Shown here one piece after another: positions 8,541 to 17,640 of a DNA stretch of 64,000 nt. Made by a program: the position numbers and the translations under genes. Origin of the DNA: Allobosea sp. (GTDB taxonomy: Bacteria > Pseudomonadota > Alphaproteobacteria > Rhizobiales > Beijerinckiaceae); assembly GCF_030695125.1 (NCBI RefSeq), contig NZ_JAUYTP010000016.1, positions 310,001 to 374,000 on the forward strand, written 5' to 3'. Every line of letters begins with the position of its first letter. The first letter of the stretch is position 1. The notes under the pieces were generated by a model, which worked only from the letters and a program-made list of their open reading frames with translations, made no database searches and had not been told where the DNA came from.

Positions 8541-9710
8541 ATGGCAACGTCCGCAAGCGCTCGGCCCCCCTGCGCAGCAGGATCTTTCATCGCATCGGTC
8601 GCGGTCCCGCCGGACCATCCCGCCTATCCGCGGGCGACATGGATCGAGAGCTCCTTGGAGCGGGCCGTCCAGCCCGCCAGGACCCGGACGCTCCGTGAGC
8701 CAGCCGTCTTCACCCAATGGACCTTCGGTGATCTCACGCTGATCCGCGAAATCCGGCACGCCGGCTCGTCGACGGAAGGGCCGCTGGCCTCGCCATCGAC
8801 GCGGCGCCAGGGCTGCGTCGCCCTGCTGCGGAGCAAGAGCGGCGGGGCGTGGCCGACCCTGATCGTCTCGCCCCGCGCCGGCGCGGCGCGGGCGGCCCTG
8901 GAGCGGTCCTCGCATCGCCTCGGCGAGGATGCCGAGCTGCTGTCGCTGCTCATGCCCCGGGAATGGCTCGAAGGCGCTTTTCCCGGCGCGGCAACGGCCT
9001 TGCGGTTCTGCGAAACCGAAACGGGACCCGGTGCGCTGCTGGTGGGCTTTCTGCAGCAACTCGTCGAGCAGTCCTGCCATGTGCAAGGCGAACAGGCGAA
9101 ACGGCTGGCGATCGCGACGCGGGCCCTGGTCGAGGCGTGCATCATACCGGCCCATGAAGTCTCGGCTCCGGAACGGCCGGTCGAGGACAGGGAGGTCCTG
9201 GACCGGCAGGTGCAGGACAAGCCCGGCGGGGGCCATGGCGCGCTGGCCCCGCCTTCGCTCGCCTCGGGCATGGTCGAGCGGGCTCGCCTGATGGTGCAAC
9301 GGCACATGGCCTCGCCCGATTTCGGGCCGCCGCAGCTCGGGCGCCTGCTCGCGATGTCGCGTTCGAAGCTCTACCGCCTGCTCGACGGCGATGGCGGCGT
9401 CGCCCATTTCATCAACCGCGAGCGGCTGAAACAGGCCCGGCGCGATCTCATGGCGCCCGGCGAGCCGCTGTCCGTTCACGCCATCGCCAACGAGGCCGGC
9501 TTTCGCGATCACTCGACCTTCAGCCGGGCCTTTCGCCGGGAATATGGCTGCAGCCCGACGGAACTGCGCGAGCGCGAGCAGCTCGCCCGCCAGCATTCGG
9601 GCTCTGCCGCTGTCGGCATCCCGCTCGCGCCGTGCCCCGAGCGGGTCCCGTGCATCGCCTGCGAACCCCGGCGGGAGAATGGGATGAACAGACCAGATTT
9701 GGGATTCTGA
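8541..9710 (+). CDS. AraC family transcriptional regulator
   Basis: A 389-residue regulator with a divergent N-terminal part and a clear C-terminal double HTH (LLAMSRSKLYRLLDGDGGV and HSTFSRAFRREYGCSPTEL). The ATG at 8541 follows GGAGG with good spacing. It lies directly upstream of the rightward adaptor-RND-adaptor operon (gap 141 bases), so it is a likely regulator of that operon. An FNR-like box lies in its upstream region and a TTTGGGATTCTG motif, the complement of the 6918 operator candidate, lies at its 3' end. It shares the SR-x-x-LYRL-x-x-x-DGGVA pattern of the AraC protein at 610-1623. Confidence 0.88.
   Translation: MATSASARPPCAAGSFIASVAVPPDHPAYPRATWIESSLERAVQPARTRTLREPAVFTQWTFGDLTLIREIRHAGSSTEGPLASPSTRRQGCVALLRSKSGGAWPTLIVSPRAGAARAALERSSHRLGEDAELLSLLMPREWLEGAFPGAATALRFCETETGPGALLVGFLQQLVEQSCHVQGEQAKRLAIATRALVEACIIPAHEVSAPERPVEDREVLDRQVQDKPGGGHGALAPPSLASGMVERARLMVQRHMASPDFGPPQLGRLLAMSRSKLYRLLDGDGGVAHFINRERLKQARRDLMAPGEPLSVHAIANEAGFRDHSTFSRAFRREYGCSPTELREREQLARQHSGSAAVGIPLAPCPERVPCIACEPRRENGMNRPDLGF
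9678..9709. promoter_or_regulatory. Second copy of the TCCCA(AA) direct-repeat motif
   Basis: On the minus strand CAGAATCCCAAA (9709-9698) is followed 20 bases later by TCCCATT (9684-9678). This mirrors the 6918-6950 site. It lies within the last codons of the AraC gene and about 145 bases before the RND operon start, a possible distal operator. Confidence 0.35.
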
Positions 9711-9851
9711 GCTGATCCGGCCCGGAGGCGGTGTTGCTAGCCTTCGGCTGGACGCCGGACAACGGGGCGCGATGACGCCCGCCGGGCGCAGCAGGGCGAG
9801 AACCCTCGTCGGCGGCGCGCAACGGACAGTCGCGAGGCGAGTGAACGACTG

Positions 9852-11057
9852 ATGCGAGATCGGACTGGGCAAGCCTTGAAGTGGCCAGACTTGAAGCGGC
9901 GGGACGGGTGGTCTGGCTCCGGCGAAGGCCTTGGCCGACGCGGCGCGGATGAGCCTCGGCGCGCGGCCGGCGCGCCCCGGCTCACCGCCCCGGCTCTGCT
10001 CGCCGTCCTGCTCGTCGGGGCCGGCGGCTGCCAGCGCGAGGCCGAGACCGCACCCGCGCCGCCCATCCGCACGGTGCGCACCACCACGGTCGAGGCGCCG
10101 CGCCAGATCGCCGATCTCGGCTTCAGCGGGCATATCGAGGCGCAGGACCAGGCCTCCCTCTCCTTCCGCATCGGCGGGCGGGTGGCCGAGCGCCTCGTCG
10201 GCATCGGCGCGACCGTGACCGAGGGCCAGGTCGTCGCGCGGCTCGATCCGGAAAACGAACTCAACGACCTGCGCGCGGCGCGCGCGGCGCTGACCGCCAG
10301 CGAGGGCGCGCTGCGCAAGGCGGAGAACCAGTACCAGCGGCAGGAGCATCTGCTGGCGCGCGGCGTCACCACCCAGGCCGATTTCGAGGCCGCCGAGCAG
10401 GGCCGCACCGCCGCGCGCGCCCAGGTCGAGGCGGCCCGCGCCCGCGTCAGGACGGCCGAGGACATCGTCGCCTTCACCACGCTCAAGGCCGATGCGCCGG
10501 GCGTCGTCACACGCGTCGGCGCCGAGCCGGCCGAGGTCGTCGCGGCGGGCCGGATGATCGTGCAGCTGGCGCGGCGCGACGGGCGCGATGCGGTGTTCGA
10601 AGTGCCAGCCGATTCGATCCGCGCCATCCCCGCCGACGCCAACATCCATGTCTCGCTCGCCAGCGATCCCACCGTCAGCGTGCGCGGCCATGTCCGCGAG
10701 GTCGCGCCGCAGGCCGACCCGGTGACGCGGACCTTCCGCGTCCGGGTGGGGCTCGCCAATCCGCCGGCGTCCTTCCGGCTCGGCACCGCGGTGTCCGGCG
10801 CGGTCCGCGGCGGTGAGGCGTCGGGCATTGCGATCCCGGCGACCGCTCTGACCGGCCAGGGGCCGGCGACAGGCGTCTGGGTCGTGGACCCGACCGCGCT
10901 CACCGTTTCGCTGCGCAAGCTCGAGCTCGTCTCGCGCGACCCCGCCACTGCGCTGGTGGGCAAGGGGCTGGCGCTGGGCGACATCGTCGTCACCGCCGGC
11001 GCCAACCTCCTGAAGGAAGGGCAGCGCGTGCGTTTGTCCGGAGCCGAGGCACGATGA
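9852..11057 (+). CDS. RND efflux periplasmic adaptor (membrane fusion protein), lipoprotein
   Basis: A protein of up to 401 residues. A hydrophobic stretch ends in VGAGGC, a lipobox, so the mature protein would be anchored in the inner membrane. The rest shows the adaptor order: barrel-sandwich half with GGRVAERLVGIGATVTEGQ, an Ala/Glu-rich coiled hairpin (about 130-190), the returning lipoyl half, then the beta-barrel with REVAPQADPVTRTFRVRV. The start is uncertain: the ATG at 9852 leaves an unusually long basic segment before the signal, but no better start is visible. First gene of the operon, overlapping the pump gene by 4 bases. Confidence 0.85.
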   Translation: MRDRTGQALKWPDLKRRDGWSGSGEGLGRRGADEPRRAAGAPRLTAPALLAVLLVGAGGCQREAETAPAPPIRTVRTTTVEAPRQIADLGFSGHIEAQDQASLSFRIGGRVAERLVGIGATVTEGQVVARLDPENELNDLRAARAALTASEGALRKAENQYQRQEHLLARGVTTQADFEAAEQGRTAARAQVEAARARVRTAEDIVAFTTLKADAPGVVTRVGAEPAEVVAAGRMIVQLARRDGRDAVFEVPADSIRAIPADANIHVSLASDPTVSVRGHVREVAPQADPVTRTFRVRVGLANPPASFRLGTAVSGAVRGGEASGIAIPATALTGQGPATGVWVVDPTALTVSLRKLELVSRDPATALVGKGLALGDIVVTAGANLLKEGQRVRLSGAEAR

Positions 11058-14000
11058 GTTTCAACCTGTCGGAATGGGCCCTGAAGAGCCGCTCGGTCGT
11101 GATTTACCTCATGATCGTGGCGGTCGCCGCCGGGGTGCTCGCCTTCGTCAAGCTCGGCCGCAACGAGGATCCGGCCTTCGTCATCAAGTCGATGGTGGTC
11201 GTCGCCGCCTGGCCCGGCGCGACGATCGAGGACACGCTCAGCCAGGTTACCGAGCGGCTCGAGCGCCAGATCGAGGAGACGCCGGGGCTGGATTTCGTGC
11301 GCAGCTTCACCACGCCGGGCCGGACGACGATCTTCGTCAATCTGAAGCAGGACGTCCCGGCCCATGCCGTCCAGGAGACGTGGTTCAAGGTCCGCAACCT
11401 CGTCGCCGATGTCCGCCACACCCTGCCGGCCGGCACGGTGGGACCCTTCTTCAACGACCGCTTCGGGGACACCTTCGGCATCATCTACGGCTTCACCGCC
11501 GACGGCTTCACCGGCCGCGAATTGCGCGACCATGTCGAGGCGGCCCGCTCGCGGCTGCTGCTCGTCCCCGACGTCTCGAAGATCGAGGTCATCGGCGCGC
11601 AGGACGAGCGTATCTTCATCGAGTTCTCGGTGCGCGAACTCGCCAATTTCGGCATCGACCGCACGGCCTTGCTCGGCGCGCTGCAGGCGCAGAACGTCGT
11701 GCGGCCGGCCGGCGTGGTGCAGACGCAGGACGAGAAGTTCTCGCTGCGGGTGTCGGGCGCCTTCCAGTCGGAAGCCGATCTGCTCAACGTCAATTTCCCC
11801 GTCGGCGACCGGATGGTGCGGCTGGCCGACATCGCGACGGTGAAGCGCGGCTTCGCCGATCCGCCGCAGCCGATGTTCCGCGTCAACGGCCAGGCCTCGA
11901 TCGGGCTCGGCATCGCCATGCGCGAGGGCGGCGACATCCTGGCGCTCGGCGCCAACATCAAGAAGGCGATGGCCGCGATCACGGCCGATCTCCCGGTCGG
12001 CATCGAGCCGCAACTGGTCGCGGATCAGTCGGTCACGGTCGACGAGGCGATCGCCGACTTCATGTCTTCGCTCTGGCAGGCGGTGGCGATCATCCTCGTG
12101 ATCAGTTTCATCAGCCTCGGCGTGCGGCCGGGTCTCGTCGTGGCGCTGTCGATCCCGCTGACGCTCGCCGTCGTCTTCGCCATCATGAACGTCGTCAACA
12201 TCGATATGCAGCGGATTTCGCTGGGCGCGCTGATCATCGCGCTCGCCCTGCTCGTCGACGACGCGATGACGACGACGGATGCGATGGTGACCCGGCTGGC
12301 GGCGGGCGACCCGAAAGCCAAGGCGGCGACCTTCGCCTTCGAGAAATACGCGGTCGCGATGTTTGCCGGCACGCTGGTGACGATCGCCGGCTTCGTGCCG
12401 ATCGGCTTCGCCGCTAGCTCGGCCGGCGAATACACCTTCTCGCTCTTCGCGGTGGTCAGCATCGCGCTGGTCGTGTCCTGGTTCGTCGCGGTGATCTTCG
12501 CGCCCGTTCTCGGCATGGCGTTGCTCACGGCGCCGAAAGCCTCCGGCAAGGCCGCCGGACCCGGACCGGTCGAACGCGGCTTCCGGTCCCTGCTCTCGGG
12601 CGCGATCCGGGTGCGGTTCCTGACGATAGCGGTGACGATCGGGCTGTTTGCGGCCTCGATCCTGGCCTTGCCGCTGGTGCCCCGCCAGTTCTTCCCGGCT
12701 TCGGACCGGACCGAATTGCTCGTCGACATGACGCTGCCGCAGAACGCCTCGATCTATGCCAGCGAGGCCCTGGTGAAGCGCTTCGACGCGGCGCTGAAGG
12801 ACGATCCCGACGTGGCGCGCTGGAGCACCTATGTCGGGCGCGGCGCGATCCGCTTCTACCTGCCGCTGAACGCGCAGCTTCCCAACGACTTCTTCAACCA
12901 GGCGGTCATCGTCGCCAAGGACGTCGCCGCCCGCGACCGGCTGCAGAAGAAGCTCGAGGCCAGGCTGGCCACCGAATTCCCCAACCTGATCGCGCGGGTC
13001 TATCCGCTCGAACTCGGCCCCCCGGTCGGCTGGCCGGTGCAGTATCGCGTCACCGGCCCCGACATCGCCGAGGTCCGCACCATCGCGATGAAGCTGGCGC
13101 AGGTCGTCGCCGCCAATCCGAGCACCGACCAGGTCAATTTCGACTGGATCGAGCCCTCGCGCGAACTGCGCCTGCGCGTCGACCAGGACGAGGCGCGGCG
13201 TCTCGGCCTGAGTTCGGCGGCGCTGGCGGGCATCGTCAACACGGTCGTCTCGGGAACCGTGGTGACGCAGCTGCGCGACGACATCTATCTCGTCGACGTC
13301 GTCGTGCGTGCGCAAGGGTCAGACCGCATCTCGCTCGACACGTTGCGCACGATGCAGGTGGCGTTGCCGGGCGGGCGCTCCGTGCCGCTCTCGCAATTCG
13401 TGACCTTCAGCTACGATCTCGACGCGCCGCTGATCTGGCGGCGCGACCGCGTGCCGACGCTGACGGTCGCCGCCGACATCAAGCCCGGCGTGCTGCCCGA
13501 GACCGTCGTCAGCGCGCTGGCGCCCGGCATCGAGGCGCTGCGCAAGACGCTGCCGCCGGCCTATGGCATCGCCACGGGCGGCACGGTCGAGGAGAGCGCG
13601 ACGTCGCAGGCCTCGGTGATCGCGGTCGTGCCGGTGATGCTGCTGATCATGTTCACCGTGCTGATGGCGGAGCTGCGCAGCTTCAAGCTCTTCGCGATCG
13701 TCATCAGCATTGCGCCGCTCGGCATGATCGGCGTCGTCGGCGCGCTGCTGCTGTCCGGCAAGCCGCTGGGCTTCGTTGCCCTGCTCGGCGTGCTCGCGTT
13801 GATCGGCATCATCACCAAGAACGCGGTCATCCTGATCGGCCAGATCGAGGCGGAGCGGGCCGACGGCAAGAGCATCACCCAGGCTGCGATGGACGCGGCC
13901 TCGACGCGCTTCCGGCCGATCATGCTGACGGCGATCTCGACGGTGCTCGGCATGATCCCGATCGCGCCGACCGTGTTCTGGGGCCCGATGGCCTTCGCGA

Positions 14001-14143
14001 TCATGGGCGGTCTGCTCGTCGCCACCGTGCTGACGCTGATCCTGCTGCCGGTGCTCTACGTCACCGTGTTCGGCGGTGCCTCGCCCGCCGCCGACCAGGC
14101 GAAGGGCGTGGCACCCGAGACCGTGGGAGCGCCTGCGCGATGA
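11054..14143 (+). CDS. RND efflux pump inner-membrane permease
   Basis: A 1029-residue AcrB-type permease. It has the usual N-terminal helix, a large periplasmic loop starting about residue 35, TM helices 2-6 with the proton-relay pair in LLVDDAMTTTD (about residue 401), a second periplasmic loop, and the C-terminal helix block with GIITKNAVIL, whose Lys near 918 matches the essential lysine of AcrB. Sequence style is that of the group found with two lipoprotein adaptors rather than the classical AcrB. Its start and stop overlap both adaptor genes by 4 bases, so the three are translated together. No outer-membrane channel gene lies nearby. Substrate unknown. Confidence 0.93.
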   Translation: MSFNLSEWALKSRSVVIYLMIVAVAAGVLAFVKLGRNEDPAFVIKSMVVVAAWPGATIEDTLSQVTERLERQIEETPGLDFVRSFTTPGRTTIFVNLKQDVPAHAVQETWFKVRNLVADVRHTLPAGTVGPFFNDRFGDTFGIIYGFTADGFTGRELRDHVEAARSRLLLVPDVSKIEVIGAQDERIFIEFSVRELANFGIDRTALLGALQAQNVVRPAGVVQTQDEKFSLRVSGAFQSEADLLNVNFPVGDRMVRLADIATVKRGFADPPQPMFRVNGQASIGLGIAMREGGDILALGANIKKAMAAITADLPVGIEPQLVADQSVTVDEAIADFMSSLWQAVAIILVISFISLGVRPGLVVALSIPLTLAVVFAIMNVVNIDMQRISLGALIIALALLVDDAMTTTDAMVTRLAAGDPKAKAATFAFEKYAVAMFAGTLVTIAGFVPIGFAASSAGEYTFSLFAVVSIALVVSWFVAVIFAPVLGMALLTAPKASGKAAGPGPVERGFRSLLSGAIRVRFLTIAVTIGLFAASILALPLVPRQFFPASDRTELLVDMTLPQNASIYASEALVKRFDAALKDDPDVARWSTYVGRGAIRFYLPLNAQLPNDFFNQAVIVAKDVAARDRLQKKLEARLATEFPNLIARVYPLELGPPVGWPVQYRVTGPDIAEVRTIAMKLAQVVAANPSTDQVNFDWIEPSRELRLRVDQDEARRLGLSSAALAGIVNTVVSGTVVTQLRDDIYLVDVVVRAQGSDRISLDTLRTMQVALPGGRSVPLSQFVTFSYDLDAPLIWRRDRVPTLTVAADIKPGVLPETVVSALAPGIEALRKTLPPAYGIATGGTVEESATSQASVIAVVPVMLLIMFTVLMAELRSFKLFAIVISIAPLGMIGVVGALLLSGKPLGFVALLGVLALIGIITKNAVILIGQIEAERADGKSITQAAMDAASTRFRPIMLTAISTVLGMIPIAPTVFWGPMAFAIMGGLLVATVLTLILLPVLYVTVFGGASPAADQAKGVAPETVGAPAR

Positions 14144-15288
14144 CCCGACATCCTGGCACTCCACCCTCGCCCCGCCGGCCACGCGCCCTGCCGCGCCTGG
14201 GCGCCCTCGCGCTGCTGCTGGCGCTTGCGGCCTGCGACAGCGCCGAAAAAACGGCCCCGAGCGCCGGTCGGCCGGTGCAGGTCGTCCAGGTCCAGGCCAG
14301 CAAGCTCGCCGCGGGCGTCGAACTCAGCGGCGAGATCCAGGCCGAGAAGACGGTGTCGCTCGCCTTCCGGATCGCCGGCCGCATGGCCGAGCGGCCGGTC
14401 AATGTCGGGGATCGCGTTGCACCTGGCCAGATCGTCGCCAAGCTCGACCGGACGATCGAGACCAATGCCGTCGCGGCCGCCCGCGCCGCGCTGGAGGCGG
14501 CGCGGGGCGAGGTGGTCACTGCGCGCAGCACTTTCGAGCGCCAGGAGCGGTTGATGGACCAGGGTTTCACGACCCGCCCGCGCTTCGATGCCGCCCAGAA
14601 GGCGCAGGAAACCGCCCAGGCGGCGCTGGAGAACGCCGAGGCGCAGCTCGAACAGGCGCAGGACAGGCTCGGCTTCACCGATCTGCGCGCCGACGTCGCC
14701 GGCATCGTGACGGTGCGCAGCGCCGAGCCCGGCGAGGTCGTGCAGCCCGGGCAGGCGATCCTGCAGATCGCCCGCGAGGATGGCCGCGACGCGGTCTTCG
14801 CCGTGCCGGCGCGGCTGCTGGAGTCCAAGACCGGCGATCCCCTCGTCAGCGTCGTGCTGGCGGAGGCGCCTGGCATCAGCGCGGTCGGCCGCATCCGCGA
14901 GATCGCGCCGCAGGCCGACCCGGTCACCCGCACCTTCCAGGTCCGGGTCGGGCTGCAGGATCCCCCCGAGGCGATGCGGCTGGGCTCGACCGTGGTGGGA
15001 TCGGTCGAGACGACCTCCTCCGTGATCATGTCGATCCCCGCCAAGGCGCTGACCCGGTCGGGCGCCTCGCCCGCCGTCTGGATCGTCGATCCCAAGACCT
15101 CGACGGTCAGCCTGCGGCCGGTCGACATCCTGCGCTTCGACCCGGACCACGTCGTCGTCTCGCAGGGGCTCGTCCCGGGCGAGATGATCGTCGCGGCCGG
15201 CGTGCAGGCGCTGCATCCGGGCCAGCGCGTCGCGCCGCTGCCTCCCGCGCGCAGCGCGGCGACCGCTGCCGCCAGGGCGCCGGGCTGA
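14140..15288 (+). CDS. Second RND periplasmic adaptor, lipoprotein
   Basis: A 382-residue adaptor. The signal ends with LALAAC, a good lipobox (Cys near residue 31). The lipoyl segment FRIAGRMAERPVNVGDRV, an alpha-hairpin rich in Ala/Gln (about 115-185), and REIAPQADPVTRTFQVRVG in the beta-barrel match the first adaptor closely, showing the two arose by duplication. It overlaps the pump gene by 4 bases. Two different adaptors beside one pump suggests a mixed adaptor hexamer or alternative assemblies. Confidence 0.88.
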   Translation: MTRHPGTPPSPRRPRALPRLGALALLLALAACDSAEKTAPSAGRPVQVVQVQASKLAAGVELSGEIQAEKTVSLAFRIAGRMAERPVNVGDRVAPGQIVAKLDRTIETNAVAAARAALEAARGEVVTARSTFERQERLMDQGFTTRPRFDAAQKAQETAQAALENAEAQLEQAQDRLGFTDLRADVAGIVTVRSAEPGEVVQPGQAILQIAREDGRDAVFAVPARLLESKTGDPLVSVVLAEAPGISAVGRIREIAPQADPVTRTFQVRVGLQDPPEAMRLGSTVVGSVETTSSVIMSIPAKALTRSGASPAVWIVDPKTSTVSLRPVDILRFDPDHVVVSQGLVPGEMIVAAGVQALHPGQRVAPLPPARSAATAAARAPG

Positions 15289-15351
15289 CGCGCCCATCAC
15301 GCGATCGCCGCCGCTGCGGCGACCGTCCCGTTCAACCGAAGGACATCTCCC

Positions 15352-15870
15352 ATGAGCGATCTGGTCTTCATCGCCTTCCCGACCGAGCAGAAGGCCGAGG
15401 AGGTCCGCCAGAAGATCCTGGCGATGCAGCGCGAATATCTGATCGAGCTCGGCGACGCCGTCGTCGTGGTCAAGGACCAGGCCGGCCAGATCAAGCTCAA
15501 CCAGCTGATCAACCTGACGACGACCGGCGCGGCCTCGGGCGCGCTCTGGGGCACGCTGATCGGCTTCATCTTCATGGCGCCGCTGCTGGGCACGGCGCTG
15601 GGCGCGGCCTCCGGCGCGCTGGGCGGCAAGCTGACCGATGTCGGCATCAACGACCAGTTCATGAAGGATGCGGCCGCCGCGCTGCAGCCGAGCACGGCCG
15701 GGCTGTTCCTGCTGATCCGCAAGATGACGACCGACAAGGTCCTGGCCGATCTGCGCGGCAGCGGCGGCACGCTGATGAGCACCTCCTTCGACGAGACCAA
15801 GGAAGCGGCACTGCGCGAGGCGCTCGCCGCCGCGGCCCCCGGCGAGACGGTGACGCCGGCAACGACATGA
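15352..15870 (+). CDS. DUF1269 family membrane-associated protein
   Basis: A 172-residue protein. Residues 1-65 form a small alpha/beta domain (SDLVFIAFPTEQKAEEVRQK), followed by a Gly/Ala-rich hydrophobic hairpin at about 60-105 (GAASGALWGTLIGF and LGAASGALGGKLTD), then a second alpha/beta domain. Known only as DUF1269. AAGGA lies upstream of the ATG. It follows the second adaptor by 63 bases and its stop overlaps the next start (ATGA). A paralogue with the same layout is at 59053-59580. Confidence 0.88.
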   Translation: MSDLVFIAFPTEQKAEEVRQKILAMQREYLIELGDAVVVVKDQAGQIKLNQLINLTTTGAASGALWGTLIGFIFMAPLLGTALGAASGALGGKLTDVGINDQFMKDAAAALQPSTAGLFLLIRKMTTDKVLADLRGSGGTLMSTSFDETKEAALREALAAAAPGETVTPATT

Positions 15871-17606
15871 TCGCGCCCGGGGTGGGCGGCCCGATGGCGG
15901 AGCGGGCGCAATGGGCGCTCGCGACCGCCAGGCTCGCCGACTTCCAGCCGCTTCTGCCGGCCGAGGAGGAGGTCGTCGCCCGCCTGCTCAGCGGCACCTA
16001 TGACCGCCTCGGTGACGGCAGCCGGCCCACCGCGCCGGACCCGAGCCGGGTCGTCAGAGCCGCCTTCCTGCGGTTCCTCATGCTCGGCGGCGAACCGGGT
16101 TGCCGGCCGCATGAAAAGGGCGTCCGCATCACCGGCGCCTGGATCGTCGATACCCTCGATCTCGAAGCCTGCCATGTCTTCCGCGACATCGGCCTGATCG
16201 ACTGCCATTTCGAGGCGACGCCGATCCTGCGCGCGGCGATCATCAACCGCCTGTTTCTGGACGGTTCGTCTCTGCCCGGTCTCGAGGCCGAACGGCTGGA
16301 GGCGCGCGGAGGGGTCTATCTGCGCGGCGCGCAGGTAACGGGCGAGATCAACGTGGCGCAGTCGCGCTTCGGCGGAAACTTCGAGTGCGACGGCGCGACG
16401 TTTCGCGTCGCCGGCGGCCATGCGATCGACGCCGGAGCGATCGAGCTGCGCAACCTTCTGCTCAGAGGGGCGACGCTGCGAGGCGGCCTCGCCATCGCCG
16501 GCGCGCGGATCGCGGCCGATCTAGACTGCTCGGGTGTGGTCATCGAGGGCGTCGAAAGCCTCGCAGTCGATGGCACGGAAACCGAGATCGGCGGCAGCGT
16601 CGTTCTGCGCAAGGCCCGGGCGGATGGTGAGGTCAGGCTCGTGGCCTCGGTGATCGGCGGCGATCTCGATGCCAGCGGCGCGGCGCTGACCCATGCCGGC
16701 GCGATGGCGCTGGACATCAGCCGCTGCGCCATCAAGGGCGCCTTCTTCCTGCGCGGCGAAGCCTCCGTCGCGGGCGCGCTGTCGATGACCGGCGCCTCGA
16801 TCGGCACCATCCATGACGAGGTGGCGTCCTGGCCGGCGGCCGGTGACCTGCTGCTCAACCGCTGCCGCTACGGCGCCTTCATCGCCGCGCCCGTGGATGC
16901 GGCGAGCCGGCTCGACTGGCTCTCGCGACAGACCCCCGAACGCTGGGGCGAGGATTTCTGGCCCCAACCCTATGAGCAGCTCGCCGCGGTCTTTCGCGAG
17001 ATGGGCCATGGCGAGGATGCCCGCGCCGTCCTCATCGTCAAGGAGCGGCTGCAGCGACGCGCGCGGCGGGCGCGGGCGAAGAGCCCGCTCTGGCGCGCCG
17101 CGCTGACGCTGACCGACGGCTTCCTCGCCGCCACGCTGGTCTATGGCCGCCAGCCGCTGCTCGCCTTCGTCTGGCTGATCCTGTTCTGGCTCGTCGGCGT
17201 CGGCATCTTCGGGATGGCGGAGCGGGCCGGCGCCTTCAAGCCCAACAGCGCGGTCGTGCTGCGCGCGCCGGAATGGACGCTCTGCGGTGTCGAACGCACC
17301 CAGCAAAGGCTGCTCGGCGCGCCGCCGCAAGCCACGCAGGGGCGCGCCGCGCCGGGCCAGACGCAGCTCGCCTGCTATCGCGAGCAGGGCGAGGCGTCGA
17401 GCTATCCGGAGTTCAACCCGTGGTTCTATTCGCTCGACACGCTGTTGCCCGTGCTCGATCTCGGGCAGAAATCCTTCTGGCGGCCCGATCCGGTGGGCCG
17501 TCACGGGCGGGTCGCGATCAGCTATTTCTATCTTCAGGCGATCGTCGGCTGGGCGCTGAGCCTGCTGGCGGTGGCGGGCTTTTCCGGGCTGGTGAAATCG
17601 CCATGA
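15867..17606 (+). CDS. Beta-solenoid membrane protein of unknown function
   Basis: A 579-residue protein. Residues about 85-320 are built of 18-22-residue units with alternating short hydrophobic strands (for example GGVYLRGAQVTGEINVAQS and GGDLDASGAALTHAGAMAL), suggesting a right-handed beta-helix like pentapeptide or bactofilin folds. An alpha-helical linker follows, then a membrane helix at about 430-450, a Cys-containing loop (CGVE, ACYRE), a conserved-looking NPWFYSLDTLLPVLDLGQ segment, and a second membrane helix at 551-573. Similar proteins are sometimes named membrane-associated oxidoreductase without proof. The start overlaps the DUF1269 stop, so the two are co-translated. Confidence 0.8.
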   Translation: MIAPGVGGPMAERAQWALATARLADFQPLLPAEEEVVARLLSGTYDRLGDGSRPTAPDPSRVVRAAFLRFLMLGGEPGCRPHEKGVRITGAWIVDTLDLEACHVFRDIGLIDCHFEATPILRAAIINRLFLDGSSLPGLEAERLEARGGVYLRGAQVTGEINVAQSRFGGNFECDGATFRVAGGHAIDAGAIELRNLLLRGATLRGGLAIAGARIAADLDCSGVVIEGVESLAVDGTETEIGGSVVLRKARADGEVRLVASVIGGDLDASGAALTHAGAMALDISRCAIKGAFFLRGEASVAGALSMTGASIGTIHDEVASWPAAGDLLLNRCRYGAFIAAPVDAASRLDWLSRQTPERWGEDFWPQPYEQLAAVFREMGHGEDARAVLIVKERLQRRARRARAKSPLWRAALTLTDGFLAATLVYGRQPLLAFVWLILFWLVGVGIFGMAERAGAFKPNSAVVLRAPEWTLCGVERTQQRLLGAPPQATQGRAAPGQTQLACYREQGEASSYPEFNPWFYSLDTLLPVLDLGQKSFWRPDPVGRHGRVAISYFYLQAIVGWALSLLAVAGFSGLVKSP

Positions 17607-17640
17607 TCGGGCCGGGACGCAAGGTGGCGAGGGGGTGCGG

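Noticed and set aside
8451..13315. Very long open frames on the minus strand opposite the AraC/RND region
   Set aside because: They are Arg/Gly/Asp-rich products of high-GC antisense reading, without domains, and lie opposite well-supported genes.
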